A stretch of DNA of 64,000 nucleotides from Haloarcula marismortui ATCC 43049 (GCF_000011085.1 NC_006396.1:124001-188000), one strand, 5' to 3'. Shown: positions 1 through 8,229, numbered from the stretch's first letter. Translations and numbers: made by a program. The notes: generated by a model from the sequence alone, not told the origin.

Positions 1-239
1 CGCTGTTTCACCCACGCGCCTGGACTCGTCGACGGCGAGTCGACGAACGCGCTGTAGGTCCCGACGACCAGCGTCTCGTCGGCACCGTCGGCGCTCCCGG
101 TACTCGTCCCGGAGGCGGTTGACTCGTCCGTGTTCGACGCCCCGGTGCTCGATTCGTCGCTGCCGCCCAGCCCCGCACAGCCGGCAAACGAGACGGACAC
201 CGTCGCGCCGGCCGCTGTCAGGAAAGACCGTCTATCCAT
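1..239 (-). CDS. Thiamine-type ABC transporter substrate-binding lipoprotein, N-terminal part
   Basis: Only the first 79 codons are inside the window; the gene runs off the left edge. The start at 239 is followed by a Tat motif (RRSFL, residues 3-7), a short hydrophobic stretch and a lipobox with Cys21 (FAGC), then a Ser/Thr/Asp/Gly-rich linker typical of haloarchaeal lipoproteins. The mature domain opens with LVVGTYSAFVDSPSTSPG, which from family knowledge matches the first strand and ligand loop of haloarchaeal thiamine-binding (TbpA/ThiB-like) periplasmic proteins. The role would be capture of thiamine or a related compound outside the membrane for an ABC importer whose other genes would lie to the left. 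The substrate is inferred from this short segment only. Confidence 0.75.
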   Translation of the reverse strand, partial: MDRRSFLTAAGATVSVSFAGCAGLGGSDESSTGASNTDESTASGTSTGSADGADETLVVGTYSAFVDSPSTSPGAWVKQ

Positions 240-303
240 TACACCGTGGTCACACCCAGTGGTACTTAATCCCGCTGTTCCTGAATCCTGACGCCTCAGC
301 ACT

Positions 304-696
304 TCAAATGCCCGCAACAGCCGTTATTACCCCGCGGTACTGCAGGATGGTGACTGAGTTGTAGGCAACGACCGCGAGCGTCACCACGGCAAACAGGGCA
401 AGAAAGACCGTCGCGTTGCGCTCGGAGAGCAGTCGCCATCCGGCGACCAGCCACAGCATCGCCCCGAACTTCACCAGCCAGAGGCCAGCCAGCCCGAACT
501 CCGCAAGCATCGTGCTGACGACGGCGTTCCCCTCCTGCAGACCGACCGTGAGCCCGGTCATCGTCAGGAGGATATCTCCGACTGTTGCGACGAGGATGAC
601 GGTCCAGAGTACCGCATGGGTGTGCGATAGGTGGTGGTCCCGCCAGAGCGTCACCCGCTCACTGTCCGCCGCTGGGCCCTCTTTGCCGAGCATCAT
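304..696 (-). CDS. Small membrane protein with three TM segments (DUF5658-like)
   Basis: A 130-residue protein. A longer in-frame extension exists, but 696 is preferred because a TATTC element lies about 27 nt upstream and the upstream residues are not protein-like. After a short polar N-terminus there are three predicted membrane helices, at about residues 28-52, 68-88 and 93-117, separated by short polar loops. It resembles the small haloarchaeal DUF5658 proteins by length and helix layout; no catalytic motif is visible and the function is unknown. It diverges from the E1-alpha gene on the right and lies behind the thiamine-binding lipoprotein gene on the same strand. Confidence 0.7.
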   Translation of the reverse strand: MMLGKEGPAADSERVTLWRDHHLSHTHAVLWTVILVATVGDILLTMTGLTVGLQEGNAVVSTMLAEFGLAGLWLVKFGAMLWLVAGWRLLSERNATVFLALFAVVTLAVVAYNSVTILQYRGVITAVAGI

Positions 697-818
697 GGAT
701 ACGTTGGGCGGACACGGCATGAATACTCGGGTCAGGACGTCGGCGCGTGCTGGAGTGGCTCGACTGACCGGAGCCGAACACAGCTTTTTGACGGTCCTCT
801 CCGAGTGTAGGGTACGAA

Positions 819-1931
819 ATGACACAGGACGTTCTCAATCGGGCACCCGACGACCGTATACAGGCGCTCGATGCAGACGGTGAAATCGTCGACCCGGACC
901 TCATTCCGGACCTGTCCGACGAGGCGCTGGTGTCGATGTACCGCGATATGCGCTTTGCCCGCCGGTTCGACGAGCGGATGATAAGCCTCCAGCGACAGGG
1001 CCGACTCGGCACCTACTCGTCGCTGGCGGGTCAGGAGGGGTCACAGGTCGGGTCGACGTACGCGCTGGCCGACGAGGACACGATCTTCTATCAGTACCGG
1101 GAACACGGCGCACTTGTGGCTCGCGGGCTCCCCTGGGAGTACGTCCTCTACTGGATGGGTCACGAAGCGGGCAACGCCGCTCTTGGCGACGTGAACGTGT
1201 TCCCGCTGAACATCTCTATCGGCGCGCATCTCCCCCACGCTGTCGGCTGGTCGTGGGCAGCAAAAAAAAGGGGCGATGAGCGGGCTGGCGTCGTCCACTT
1301 CGGCGACGGGGCCACCAGCGAGGGAGACTTCCACGAGGCGATGAACTTCGCCGGCGTGTTCGAGACGCCGACGGTGTTCTTCTGCAACAACAACCAGTGG
1401 GCTATCTCTGTCCCCCGAGAGCGCCAGACCGCCAGTCAGACGCTGGCACAGAAGGCCGATGCCTACGGCTTCGACGGCGTGCAGGTCGACGGGATGGACC
1501 CCCTGGCGACCTACTCCGTCACCGAGGCCGCCAGAGAGCGGGCTGTGGGAGCAAACGGCGGCGAGCAGGAACCAATTTTCATCGAGGCTGTCCAGTACCG
1601 CTTCGGCGCGCACACGACCGCCGACGACCCGGACGTGTACCGGGACGACGCGGAGGTCGAAGAGTGGCGCGAACGCGACCCGCTGGACCGCATGGAGGCG
1701 TTCCTCAGAAACTGCAATCTGCTGGACGACGGAAAAATTGACGTGATGGACGACACCATCGACGAGCGCCTCGGCGAGATTATTGACAACGCTGAGTCCC
1801 ATGCGCCGGACCCGACGGACCTCTTTACCGACGTGTACGACGAATCGACATCGAACATTGATGAACAGCGGGAGTACTTCGAGGGCCTCCGCGAGCGCCA
1901 CGGCGACGACGCCCTGCTGGAGTCCGAGTAG
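819..1931 (+). CDS. Thiamine-diphosphate dehydrogenase E1 component, alpha subunit (pyruvate/2-oxoacid type)
   Basis: This is the alpha subunit of an E1 that decarboxylates a 2-oxoacid and passes the acyl group to lipoyl-E2. The 370 residues match the usual length. The ThDP/Mg2+ motif begins with GDGATSEGD at residues 162-170 and closes with the Asn pair at 190-191, the spacing expected of the GDG-X(24-28)-N(N) fold. The ATG at 819 follows a T-rich box at about 783. No beta subunit, E2 or E3 gene is adjacent: the next gene is an unrelated hypothetical. It is therefore either a stand-alone paralogue or it pairs with a beta subunit encoded elsewhere. Haloarchaea carry several such paralogues, so the exact oxoacid cannot be named. 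Confidence 0.88.
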   Translation: MTQDVLNRAPDDRIQALDADGEIVDPDLIPDLSDEALVSMYRDMRFARRFDERMISLQRQGRLGTYSSLAGQEGSQVGSTYALADEDTIFYQYREHGALVARGLPWEYVLYWMGHEAGNAALGDVNVFPLNISIGAHLPHAVGWSWAAKKRGDERAGVVHFGDGATSEGDFHEAMNFAGVFETPTVFFCNNNQWAISVPRERQTASQTLAQKADAYGFDGVQVDGMDPLATYSVTEAARERAVGANGGEQEPIFIEAVQYRFGAHTTADDPDVYRDDAEVEEWRERDPLDRMEAFLRNCNLLDDGKIDVMDDTIDERLGEIIDNAESHAPDPTDLFTDVYDESTSNIDEQREYFEGLRERHGDDALLESE

Positions 1932-1973
1932 CCGACCGAGCCTGTTATTGCCGTTCCGTCGCTTCCGTCTACT

Positions 1974-2696
1974 GTGACAGAGTGGCCACCGGTGGACCCT
2001 GCCGACGCAACGGCTGTTGCACAGCAGCGTGACGAACTGGTCGCGGCGGTCCGGGACCACGCCGGACAGGTCGCCTACCAGCTCGCCCGGCTGGAGGGCG
2101 GCGACTACGGGCAGGCAGACATCGAGACTGACCGCGGCGAGTGGACCGTCAAGTACGAGGGCGGCGATCTGGAGTATCTGCGGTTCTCGCCGTCGCGCGG
2201 CTCGGACACGTACGTTATCTCGACCAAACAGCCGCCAGAGCCGGAGCCGCTAGCGGCCGCGCTCGCCGACTACGACGCCTTCGTCGAGGGATTCAACGAC
2301 TACGTCGCGTCGCTCGACGGCGTGCTTGACGACGTGTCGACAGAGTTCCCGGAAATCGCAACAACCGATGGCGTCGTGGCCGAACGCGACCGTGTCCTCG
2401 GCCGCGTCCGCGAAATCTGTGACCAGATCGCGCGGGAACTCCAGCGTTACGAGGGCGGCGACTACGGGACCTTCACCAGCCGAATCGGCGGTACGCGCTG
2501 GGAACTCAAATGGGACACTGACGGGGCGTCGTACCTCCGGGTCGGCGGGAGCAACGGGCTCTATCTCCTCTCGCAGTACGAACCCCCTTCGGCAGCCGAC
2601 ATCCGCGAGTACGCCCCGCAGTTCGCGGATTTCGTCGACGCATACAACGACCACGTCGACGAACTGGAATCGGACCTCGGAACCGTCGAACTCTGA
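1974..2696 (+). CDS. Hypothetical protein built from two tandem copies of one domain
   Basis: A 240-residue acidic, soluble protein without signal or membrane segments. Start GTG at 1974 is chosen because TTATTG at about 1945 sits at leaderless-promoter distance and there is no closer alternative. Two repeats of roughly 110 residues are recognisable. Each has an amphipathic helix ending in an R-x-E-GGDYG signature (residues about 40-45 and 160-165), then a beta segment with E/R-W-x-x-K, a Y-L-R strand, and a closing helix with F-V-x-x-(F/Y)-N-D-(Y/H)-V. The duplication is old, since the copies share only key positions. I do not recognise a characterised family. The gene lies 42 bp after E1-alpha on the same strand. 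Confidence 0.75.
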   Translation: MTEWPPVDPADATAVAQQRDELVAAVRDHAGQVAYQLARLEGGDYGQADIETDRGEWTVKYEGGDLEYLRFSPSRGSDTYVISTKQPPEPEPLAAALADYDAFVEGFNDYVASLDGVLDDVSTEFPEIATTDGVVAERDRVLGRVREICDQIARELQRYEGGDYGTFTSRIGGTRWELKWDTDGASYLRVGGSNGLYLLSQYEPPSAADIREYAPQFADFVDAYNDHVDELESDLGTVEL

Positions 2697-2870
2697 GCCG
2701 ACGCAGTCTGTACTCTTTCTGGTAGCGGTCCGCCCGGTGAGCGTGTGGTCTGTCAATTCGGCCAGCGCTTCCATTTTCCCGTAATCGCAGTACAGCAGTC
2801 GAATTACTGCCGAATACCACCGAACAATATGTCGGCAGTGTTTTCAGGGGGCCTCACCCAAGCCGGAGGT

Positions 2871-4196
2871 ATGAGTTCGACCGAAACCGTCGATAGTTCG
2901 GCTGTGAGCAGCGGGACAATCAGTGATTACGTCGAAGCGATGGGACCGTCCTGGATTGCGGGCGCAATCGCCGCCGGCCCGGCAACGATAGCCAGCCTCG
3001 TCACTGCTGGGGGTGCGTTCGGCTACAGTCTCCTGTGGGTCGTCGTCCTCTCCGCAGGGGCGGGGGCGCTGGCGCAGTATCTCGCGATGCGGCTGGGACT
3101 GCTGACCGAGCGTGGCATTGTCGCCGTCGTCGAGGACCACCTCGGCGAAACGTGGGCGTGGCTACTGGTCGGGGACGCGGTACTCGCCGCCGGCGTGGCA
3201 CAGCTCGTCATCATGAAGACCGTCGCTACCGTTTCGGCGACGGTAACCGGTATCGACGCGCGCATCTGGGGCGTCGTCTGGGCGCTCATCCTCGCAGCAG
3301 GGCTGGCGGGCGGGGGCTATCGCTTCCTCGAACTGGCCGCGAAAATCCTCGTCCTGCTGGTCGTCGTCGCGTTCGTCGCCAGTCTGTTCGTCGTGCCCAT
3401 CGACGCCGGCGCGGCGGTGGCCGGACTGGTCCCCTCGGTCCCGTCCGGGAGCGCACTGGTCGCGGCCGGCATCCTCGGCGGCGCGGTCCACATCACGCTC
3501 ATCACGATGCATTCCTACACGATGCGGGCACGCGGCTGGACCCGCGAGGACTACGACCTCGCGACGGTCGACGTGGGGGCGTCGATGCTGGTGGCCTTTG
3601 GCATCTATAGCCTCGCCATCTTTCTGGTGACGGCGAGCGTACTCACCTCTGGCGACCTCACGACGGTCGGCGCTGCTGAGGCCCTCGGACCGCTAGTCGG
3701 CGACAGCGCCCGCTGGCTGTTCCTGCTCGGCCTCTGGGGTGCTGCCGTGTCGACGCTCGGAGGCAACACCATCGTCCCGCCGTTCCTGCTCGCCGACAAA
3801 CTCGGCTGGGGTACCACTATCGAGGATAACCGTTACCGCGGCCTGCTCGCCGCCGTTGCGCTGCTGTCTGCACCGGGCGCGTTCATCGGCGGGAACGTCC
3901 TCGGCCAACTCGTCCTCGTGCTCGCGCTCGGCACGGTCGGCACGCCGTTCGCCATCGCCCTTGTCCTCTATCTCCTGAACTCTGCTGCGGTTCCGGAGTC
4001 GAACTCGCTGCTCGCCAACGTCGGCGGGCTGGCGCTCATCGCTGTTTCGGGCGGGTTGGCCGCGAACTTCGTTGTCGAACAGCTCGGCGGGGGCGTCGGC
4101 CCACTTTCAGGGTTCGTGCTGGCGTTCGCTATCGCGCTCGGTCTCGCTATGGCTGGCCTCGGCGGGAAGTTCCTCCGGGAGGAACTCCTCGCGTGA
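2871..4196 (+). CDS. Nramp (SLC11)-family metal transporter, divergent
   Basis: A 441-residue protein with about eleven hydrophobic helices. It opens with GPSWIAGAIAAGPATIAS, which aligns with Nramp TM1. In canonical Mn2+/Fe2+ members the motif there is DPGN; here it is GPAT (residues 36-39). The TM6 motif that is usually MPH reads HIT in the stretch GGAVHITLITMHS. Membership is clear, but the usual metal ligands are missing, so the substrate may differ from the classical ones. ATG 2871 gives the typical N-terminus; ATG 2829 is an alternative. Its stop overlaps the start of the next gene in a GTGA junction, indicating coupled translation. Confidence 0.82.
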   Translation: MSSTETVDSSAVSSGTISDYVEAMGPSWIAGAIAAGPATIASLVTAGGAFGYSLLWVVVLSAGAGALAQYLAMRLGLLTERGIVAVVEDHLGETWAWLLVGDAVLAAGVAQLVIMKTVATVSATVTGIDARIWGVVWALILAAGLAGGGYRFLELAAKILVLLVVVAFVASLFVVPIDAGAAVAGLVPSVPSGSALVAAGILGGAVHITLITMHSYTMRARGWTREDYDLATVDVGASMLVAFGIYSLAIFLVTASVLTSGDLTTVGAAEALGPLVGDSARWLFLLGLWGAAVSTLGGNTIVPPFLLADKLGWGTTIEDNRYRGLLAAVALLSAPGAFIGGNVLGQLVLVLALGTVGTPFAIALVLYLLNSAAVPESNSLLANVGGLALIAVSGGLAANFVVEQLGGGVGPLSGFVLAFAIALGLAMAGLGGKFLREELLA

Positions 4197-4747
4197 CCGG
4201 TCTCCAGTTCCCGCTCTCGGGGTCGACGCTCGTCACTGGTCCCTCCAACGCCGGCAAGACGCGGACGACCGCGGCCGCCCTCAACGCCTGGCTTGACAGC
4301 GAGGGCACCGAGGGTGTTGTCGTCCTCGATTTCGCACCCGAACTCGAACGCGACGGGACAATTCTGGGCGGTCGCCTTGACCGCTTCACCACTGTGCCGG
4401 AGGCGGTCTGGCTCGGTCGCATTGACGCCAGTGCACCGCGGGCTGAGAGCGAGACGGCCGAGCAGGCGGTCGCGCTCGCCCGGGACAACGCTCGCCGTGC
4501 CGAGCAACAGCTGGACGCACTCCCGGAGACTCCCCGGGCGGTGTTCGTCAACGACGCGACGATTCCGTTCCAGCACGATTCCGTTGCGGTCAGCCGGCTC
4601 ACCGGATACTGTGAGAAGGCGGACGTAGCCGTCCTCAACGCCTTCGACAGCGACGAGCTGGGCGTCGATGACCCGGTGTCTCGGGCCGAGCGGGACGCGC
4701 TCGACCGACTCCGGCACTGGGCCGACCGGACCGTCGACCTGTCGTAG
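4193..4747 (+). CDS. P-loop NTPase-like protein coupled to the Nramp transporter gene
   Basis: A 184-residue cytoplasmic protein beginning at GTG 4193, four bases inside the end of the Nramp gene. Walker A is GPSNAGKT at residues 16-23. VVVLDF at about 42-47 could serve as a strand of the nucleotide fold, and AVFVNDATIPF at about 115-125 looks like a Walker B-type strand. No membrane segments and no DNA-binding motif are seen. The coupling suggests a partner or regulatory role for the transporter, but no Nramp-associated ATPase of this type is known to me. It could equally be a general small NTPase carried in the same transcript. Confidence 0.65.
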   Translation: MTGLQFPLSGSTLVTGPSNAGKTRTTAAALNAWLDSEGTEGVVVLDFAPELERDGTILGGRLDRFTTVPEAVWLGRIDASAPRAESETAEQAVALARDNARRAEQQLDALPETPRAVFVNDATIPFQHDSVAVSRLTGYCEKADVAVLNAFDSDELGVDDPVSRAERDALDRLRHWADRTVDLS

Positions 4748-4784
4748 TCACCGTCGGTCGCATCCCGGACGCGCCAGCGGCTCG

Positions 4785-5033
4785 CTACTGCCCGCCGCGT
4801 TTCCGGAACCAGACGCGCTCGCCGACCGGACTTTCGTCGTCGCCGATGTCTAGCCGACTGACGAACAGGTCCCGAATGGCCATGGTGACGACGAGCTCAG
4901 CTGGCTCACTGGACTCGTCTTCGACAGTGACGACACAGTGGCCATCGCGCTCCGCTATCTCGGTGATTGTGCCGACCGTCCAGCGGTCGCGGTGGTGTGA
5001 CGGTTCCCGTGCGTGAATGCGGTCGTGATTCAT
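4785..5033 (-). CDS. Small conserved haloarchaeal protein, function unknown
   Basis: An 82-residue acidic protein. The predicted content is mostly beta strand: WTVGTITEI, CVVTVEDE, ELVVTMAIRDLFVSRL, then a conserved-looking ending GERVWFRKRG. This pattern suggests a small barrel or sheet domain. There are no membrane helices, cysteines or obvious catalytic residues. It is convergent with the P-loop NTPase gene, from which it is separated by 37 bp, and lies just downstream of a 51-residue membrane protein on the same strand. I recall similar small proteins in other haloarchaea, but not a function. Confidence 0.6.
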   Translation of the reverse strand: MNHDRIHAREPSHHRDRWTVGTITEIAERDGHCVVTVEDESSEPAELVVTMAIRDLFVSRLDIGDDESPVGERVWFRKRGGQ

Positions 5034-5043
5034 CCGAGTTATT

Positions 5044-5199
5044 TCAGCGGTTCCACTCGTAGAACCACCACGCGCCGCCGAGCACTATCAGGCCGATTCC
5101 AAGCGTCGATGTCGCAGGTTCCGGGATGATGAACAGCACGAGTCCGATGAGTACCATCCCGACCGGCTCGAGCTCGTCGAGATACTGGATGATGTCCAT
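5044..5199 (-). CDS. 51-residue membrane microprotein
   Basis: A short frame from ATG 5199 to TGA 5044. It encodes a polar N-terminus of about ten residues, a hydrophobic helix (PVGMVLIGLVLFIIP), a short turn with EPATS, a second helix (LGIGLIVLGGAWWFY) and a short EWNR tail, so it should form a helical hairpin in the membrane. The frame is open over the whole length, has clean haloarchaeal third-position GC, and lies 10 bp before the next same-strand gene. Function is unknown. Confidence 0.6.
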   Translation of the reverse strand: MDIIQYLDELEPVGMVLIGLVLFIIPEPATSTLGIGLIVLGGAWWFYEWNR

Positions 5200-5272
5200 A
5201 CGTGCTGCTTCACCCGCTTGCGGTATAGAGGTTTGTCTGACTACTGACCGCGAACAGAGAGCAGCGACCGGG

Positions 5273-7189
5273 TCAGCGGAAGCGGAACGTTTCGAGGTTC
5301 TCCGGCGCGAAGGTCCGGATGTTCTGGTCGTGGTACAGCGACGAGGAGAGGTCCTGTGTCGCGGATTCGTCGCCGTGCACGCAGAGGATTTTCTCAGGTC
5401 GGGGGTTCATCGTCTTCACGAAGTTCTCTAGCCCTTGTCGGTCGGCGTGCCCGGAGAAGCCGTCGACCGTTTCGACGGTCATCTCCAGTGGGACCTTCTC
5501 GTTGCGTCCGCTGCCGCTGACAGGAACCTCGTCGATGCCGCGCTGGATTCGTTTGCCGAGTGTGCCCTCCGCCTGGTAGTCGACGAAGGTGAGCGTCGAA
5601 TCCGGGTCCGGGCCGAGTTGGTCGAGCCAGGACATAACCGGGCCGCCGGTGAGCATCCCGGACGTAGAGAGGATGATACAGGAATCGCCGTCGGCGATCT
5701 CTTCCCGTTCCTCGTCACCGCCGTCGATAGGATTGAACCGGTCAGCCAAGAACGGGTTCTTGTCTTCGTCGAAGATGCGATCCTGCAGGCCGTCGCGGAG
5801 ATACTCGGGGTAGGTCGTGTGAACGGCTGTCGCCTCCCAGATCATTCCATCAAGATGGACCGGCATCTCGGGGATGTCGCCGTTCCGCATCGCCTCTTCG
5901 AGGACGAGCATGAGTTCCTGGGACCGCCCCACGGCGAAGGTCGGAATGAGGACCTTCCCGTTGCGGTCGTAGGCGTTCTGGATGATCTGCTTGAGCTTTC
6001 GCTCCGAGTCTTCCTGGTCGGTCTGGTAGTCGTTGCGGCCGCCGTAGGTCGACTCCAGCACGAGCGTTTCGACCCGGGGGAAGTCGTTGACAGCGCCGTC
6101 GAACAGACGCGTGTCGTCGTAGTGGATATCGCCGGAGAAGGCGACGTTGTACAGCCCGTCGCCGACGTGGAAGTGACACACTGATGAGCCCAAAATGTGG
6201 CCGGCGTTGTGCAGTGTCAGCTTGATGTCGGGCGCGATGTCCGTCACGTCACCGTACTCCAGCGGGATGGTGTGTTTGATCGCCTCACGGACCATCTCGG
6301 AGTCGTACGGCGGGGTGCGGCCGTCGTCCGCGGCGGTGTCGAGGTGATCGAGTGTCAGGAGTCCCATCAGGTCCCGTGTCGGCTCAGTGCAGTAGATGGG
6401 GCCGTCGTAGCCGTACTCGAACAGGAGCGGGACCAGCGCTGAGTGGTCGAGATGTGCGTGGGTCAGGACGACGGCGTCGATGCCGTTGGTCCCGGCACCG
6501 AACGCCTCCGGAATGTCCAGATACGGCTGCTCGCCGTTGGCACCGGGCTTGTTACCGCAGTCAATGAGGATTCGCGTGTCCGGCGTCGAGAGGATGAACG
6601 CAGCGCGGCCGACCTCCCGACAGCAGCCCAGCGTCGTAATGCGGACGTACTCGTCGTCCGACATCGGCTCGCGGTGGATCTGCCGGCCGACGCGTTCGAG
6701 GATGTCACGGCGGTCCTCGCGCTCCTGTTTGAGGAAGTTCCGGACGTTCTCGACTGTCGAGGACTCGATGGGTGGCGTCCGAACGACCTCGGGTGTCCAC
6801 CCGACCTCCTGCGTGATCTCACGCAGGGTCGAGCCGCGTCGACCGATGACGACGCCGGGCTTCTGTGCCTGGACGACGACTTCACCGGTGTCAGCGTGGA
6901 AATTCAGGTCCATGACGCCGGCTTCCTCGGGGATGAGCTCCCGGATCGCCTCTTCGGCCTCGGCTGGCGGGGCCAGTACGTCCGGGTCCGGTCGGACCGT
7001 GATGCGTTTCCGGAGCTTCGATGCGAGCCGGCGAACGAGGTCGCTGTTCGCGGCGAACTCCTTCGGGTCACGCGTGTATATGACGAGTTCCGGTCCCTCG
7101 TACGTGACATCCGAGACGGAGATACGGCGCGGGACTTCCTCGTCGATCGTTGCCTTCACGTCTTCGAGTTGCTTGTCTACAGTGCTCAT
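5273..7189 (-). CDS. aCPSF1: aCPSF1, beta-CASP KH-domain ribonuclease / transcription termination factor
   Basis: A 638-residue member of the archaeal CPSF73-like family. Residues 1-70 and 71-145 form two KH-like RNA-binding modules (the GxxG-type loop is GVVIGRRGS at 112-120). From about 180 comes a metallo-beta-lactamase core with HAHLDH at 244-249 (zinc ligands), followed by a beta-CASP insertion and a closing SGHADR motif. From established work, aCPSF1 cleaves 3' ends at U-rich tracts and drives transcription termination across archaea. The start at 7189 matches the family N-terminus; a TTTATTAG-like element lies about 80-85 nt upstream, implying a leader. It stands alone on its strand. 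Confidence 0.95.
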   Translation of the reverse strand: MSTVDKQLEDVKATIDEEVPRRISVSDVTYEGPELVIYTRDPKEFAANSDLVRRLASKLRKRITVRPDPDVLAPPAEAEEAIRELIPEEAGVMDLNFHADTGEVVVQAQKPGVVIGRRGSTLREITQEVGWTPEVVRTPPIESSTVENVRNFLKQEREDRRDILERVGRQIHREPMSDDEYVRITTLGCCREVGRAAFILSTPDTRILIDCGNKPGANGEQPYLDIPEAFGAGTNGIDAVVLTHAHLDHSALVPLLFEYGYDGPIYCTEPTRDLMGLLTLDHLDTAADDGRTPPYDSEMVREAIKHTIPLEYGDVTDIAPDIKLTLHNAGHILGSSVCHFHVGDGLYNVAFSGDIHYDDTRLFDGAVNDFPRVETLVLESTYGGRNDYQTDQEDSERKLKQIIQNAYDRNGKVLIPTFAVGRSQELMLVLEEAMRNGDIPEMPVHLDGMIWEATAVHTTYPEYLRDGLQDRIFDEDKNPFLADRFNPIDGGDEEREEIADGDSCIILSTSGMLTGGPVMSWLDQLGPDPDSTLTFVDYQAEGTLGKRIQRGIDEVPVSGSGRNEKVPLEMTVETVDGFSGHADRQGLENFVKTMNPRPEKILCVHGDESATQDLSSSLYHDQNIRTFAPENLETFRFR

Positions 7190-7358
7190 AGCTCAAAACG
7201 GGTCATCCCGGTAGCGGGGCCGTCCACGGCTGGTGCGGGCCGACCTGGTGCCGCGGGATGTACGCTCTCTAATAAAGTCATCAGTTATCGGTGAGTTGCC
7301 TCCGGACGTGGAGAGATGTCCGGAAAACCGTCCTCTATTTCTCAGTATTCCCCTCGTG

Positions 7359-7367
7359 TTATAAAAG
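7359..7367 (+). promoter_or_regulatory. TATA-like box upstream of the 7455 gene
   Basis: TTATAAAAG is the clearest TATA element in this region, but it lies about 90 nt before the start codon at 7455. If used, the transcript would have a leader of about 60 nt, unlike the leaderless pattern of most genes here. Confidence 0.4.
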
Positions 7368-7454
7368 CCTTCGCAATACGGAGGTCGGAACTGTCCCGCA
7401 GTCGCCGCTCTGTGCGCCCACAAGCGGTAAGCGGCCTCCACGTGAGACCCCAGC

Positions 7455-7937
7455 ATGCGACTGACGCCTGAAACTGTCCACGAAGAGTACGACTGGGTGC
7501 AGGAGCGGGGCGACGACGTTGTCCCACTAGTAAACGAAACGCGAGCCTATCTGGGTTCGCAGTTCGGTGTTGACGTTGACACGCTCACAGACGACGCCTA
7601 CACGGCTGCTATCGACGAGGTGTTCGCCGACGGTGACCGGGCGGTCAACGTCGCCGCGCTGGTCCGTTTGCTCCGAGGACTGGACGTTACTGACGATTAC
7701 CCGGGTTTTGTCGTCGACGAACTCCTCGGCCGCGAGTTGGCGGCTATGATCGCCGGTGAGCAACCGCTCCGACTGCTTGCAGAGGCGACCTTCCACCTTG
7801 CGGACGTACGAACCCACGGCGATGACACAGCCACTGCGGGTGCTGACGATCTTGATGCTGCGCTCGCGGCTGGGGTCCAGACACGCGTCCCGGGTTGGCC
7901 GTGGCAACAGACTGAGAATCCGTTCGCTGTGGAGTGA
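7455..7937 (+). CDS. Hypothetical acidic protein
   Basis: A 160-residue soluble protein, mostly predicted helix and strongly acidic. The N-terminus (MRLTPETVHEEYDWVQERG) and the middle (ALVRLLRGLDVTDDYPGFVVDELLG) are regular, and the tail ends in WPWQQTENPF. There are no cysteines, membrane helices or recognised motif. It is divergently arranged to aCPSF1 across about 265 bp. Codon use is like its neighbours. I cannot assign a function. Confidence 0.65.
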   Translation: MRLTPETVHEEYDWVQERGDDVVPLVNETRAYLGSQFGVDVDTLTDDAYTAAIDEVFADGDRAVNVAALVRLLRGLDVTDDYPGFVVDELLGRELAAMIAGEQPLRLLAEATFHLADVRTHGDDTATAGADDLDAALAAGVQTRVPGWPWQQTENPFAVE

Positions 7938-8020
7938 AATCGGGTATACTGTTGCTGTATCTGTCTGTTATGCTTTCTGCCATTTAAATCTTAAATATAA
8001 CGAGTATTATGTTATTTTAG

Positions 8021-8032
8021 GGAGGAAATATG
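8021..8032 (+). promoter_or_regulatory. Strong Shine-Dalgarno before a short overlapping reading frame
   Basis: GGAGG at 8021-8025 is followed after 4 nt by ATG 8030, which opens a 29-codon frame ending at TAG 8119. That frame overlaps, out of register, the start of the zinc-ribbon gene at 8074. A strong SD is unusual in this mostly leaderless genome. Either the 29-codon frame is a leader peptide that couples translation to the zinc-ribbon start, or the site is coincidental. The DNA just upstream (7981-8018) is very AT-rich. Confidence 0.35.
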
Positions 8033-8073
8033 AACCAAGAATGGGATTGTGACTATACAGATAGTCCCAATGC

Positions 8074-8229
8074 ATGTTTGGTGAGCCGGTTCCGAGTCAG
8101 TGTCCAGAGTGCGGAGTAGTCGCTGTCCGGATACACAGGGTTGCACCGTCCTTTCACGAGCGCGGAGACGAGTGGAGCATCCGTGCCGAGTGCCGCGATT
8201 GTCACGATTACACCGAGTGGTTCGACTGA
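8074..8229 (+). CDS. Zinc-ribbon microprotein A, 51 residues
   Basis: ATG 8074 to TGA 8229. It has two Cys pairs, CPEC at residues 10-13 and CRDC at 40-43, spaced as a single zinc-binding ribbon, and it ends in D-Y-T-E-W-F-D. An in-frame TAG at 8062 fixes the start close to 8074. The protein is a clear paralogue of the gene at 8499: same length, same Cys spacing, a shared H-x-R-G-(D/E)-x-W core and the same DYxEW-hydrophobic-D ending. Haloarchaea encode many such small zinc-finger proteins, most of unknown role; some are reported to affect swarming or biofilms. No specific job can be assigned. Confidence 0.65.
   Translation: MFGEPVPSQCPECGVVAVRIHRVAPSFHERGDEWSIRAECRDCHDYTEWFD

Noticed and set aside
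8030-8229. One zinc-ribbon protein starting at ATG 8030 with a frameshift
   Set aside because: The paralogue at 8499 has exactly the length of the 8074 product, so no extra N-terminal part is needed.
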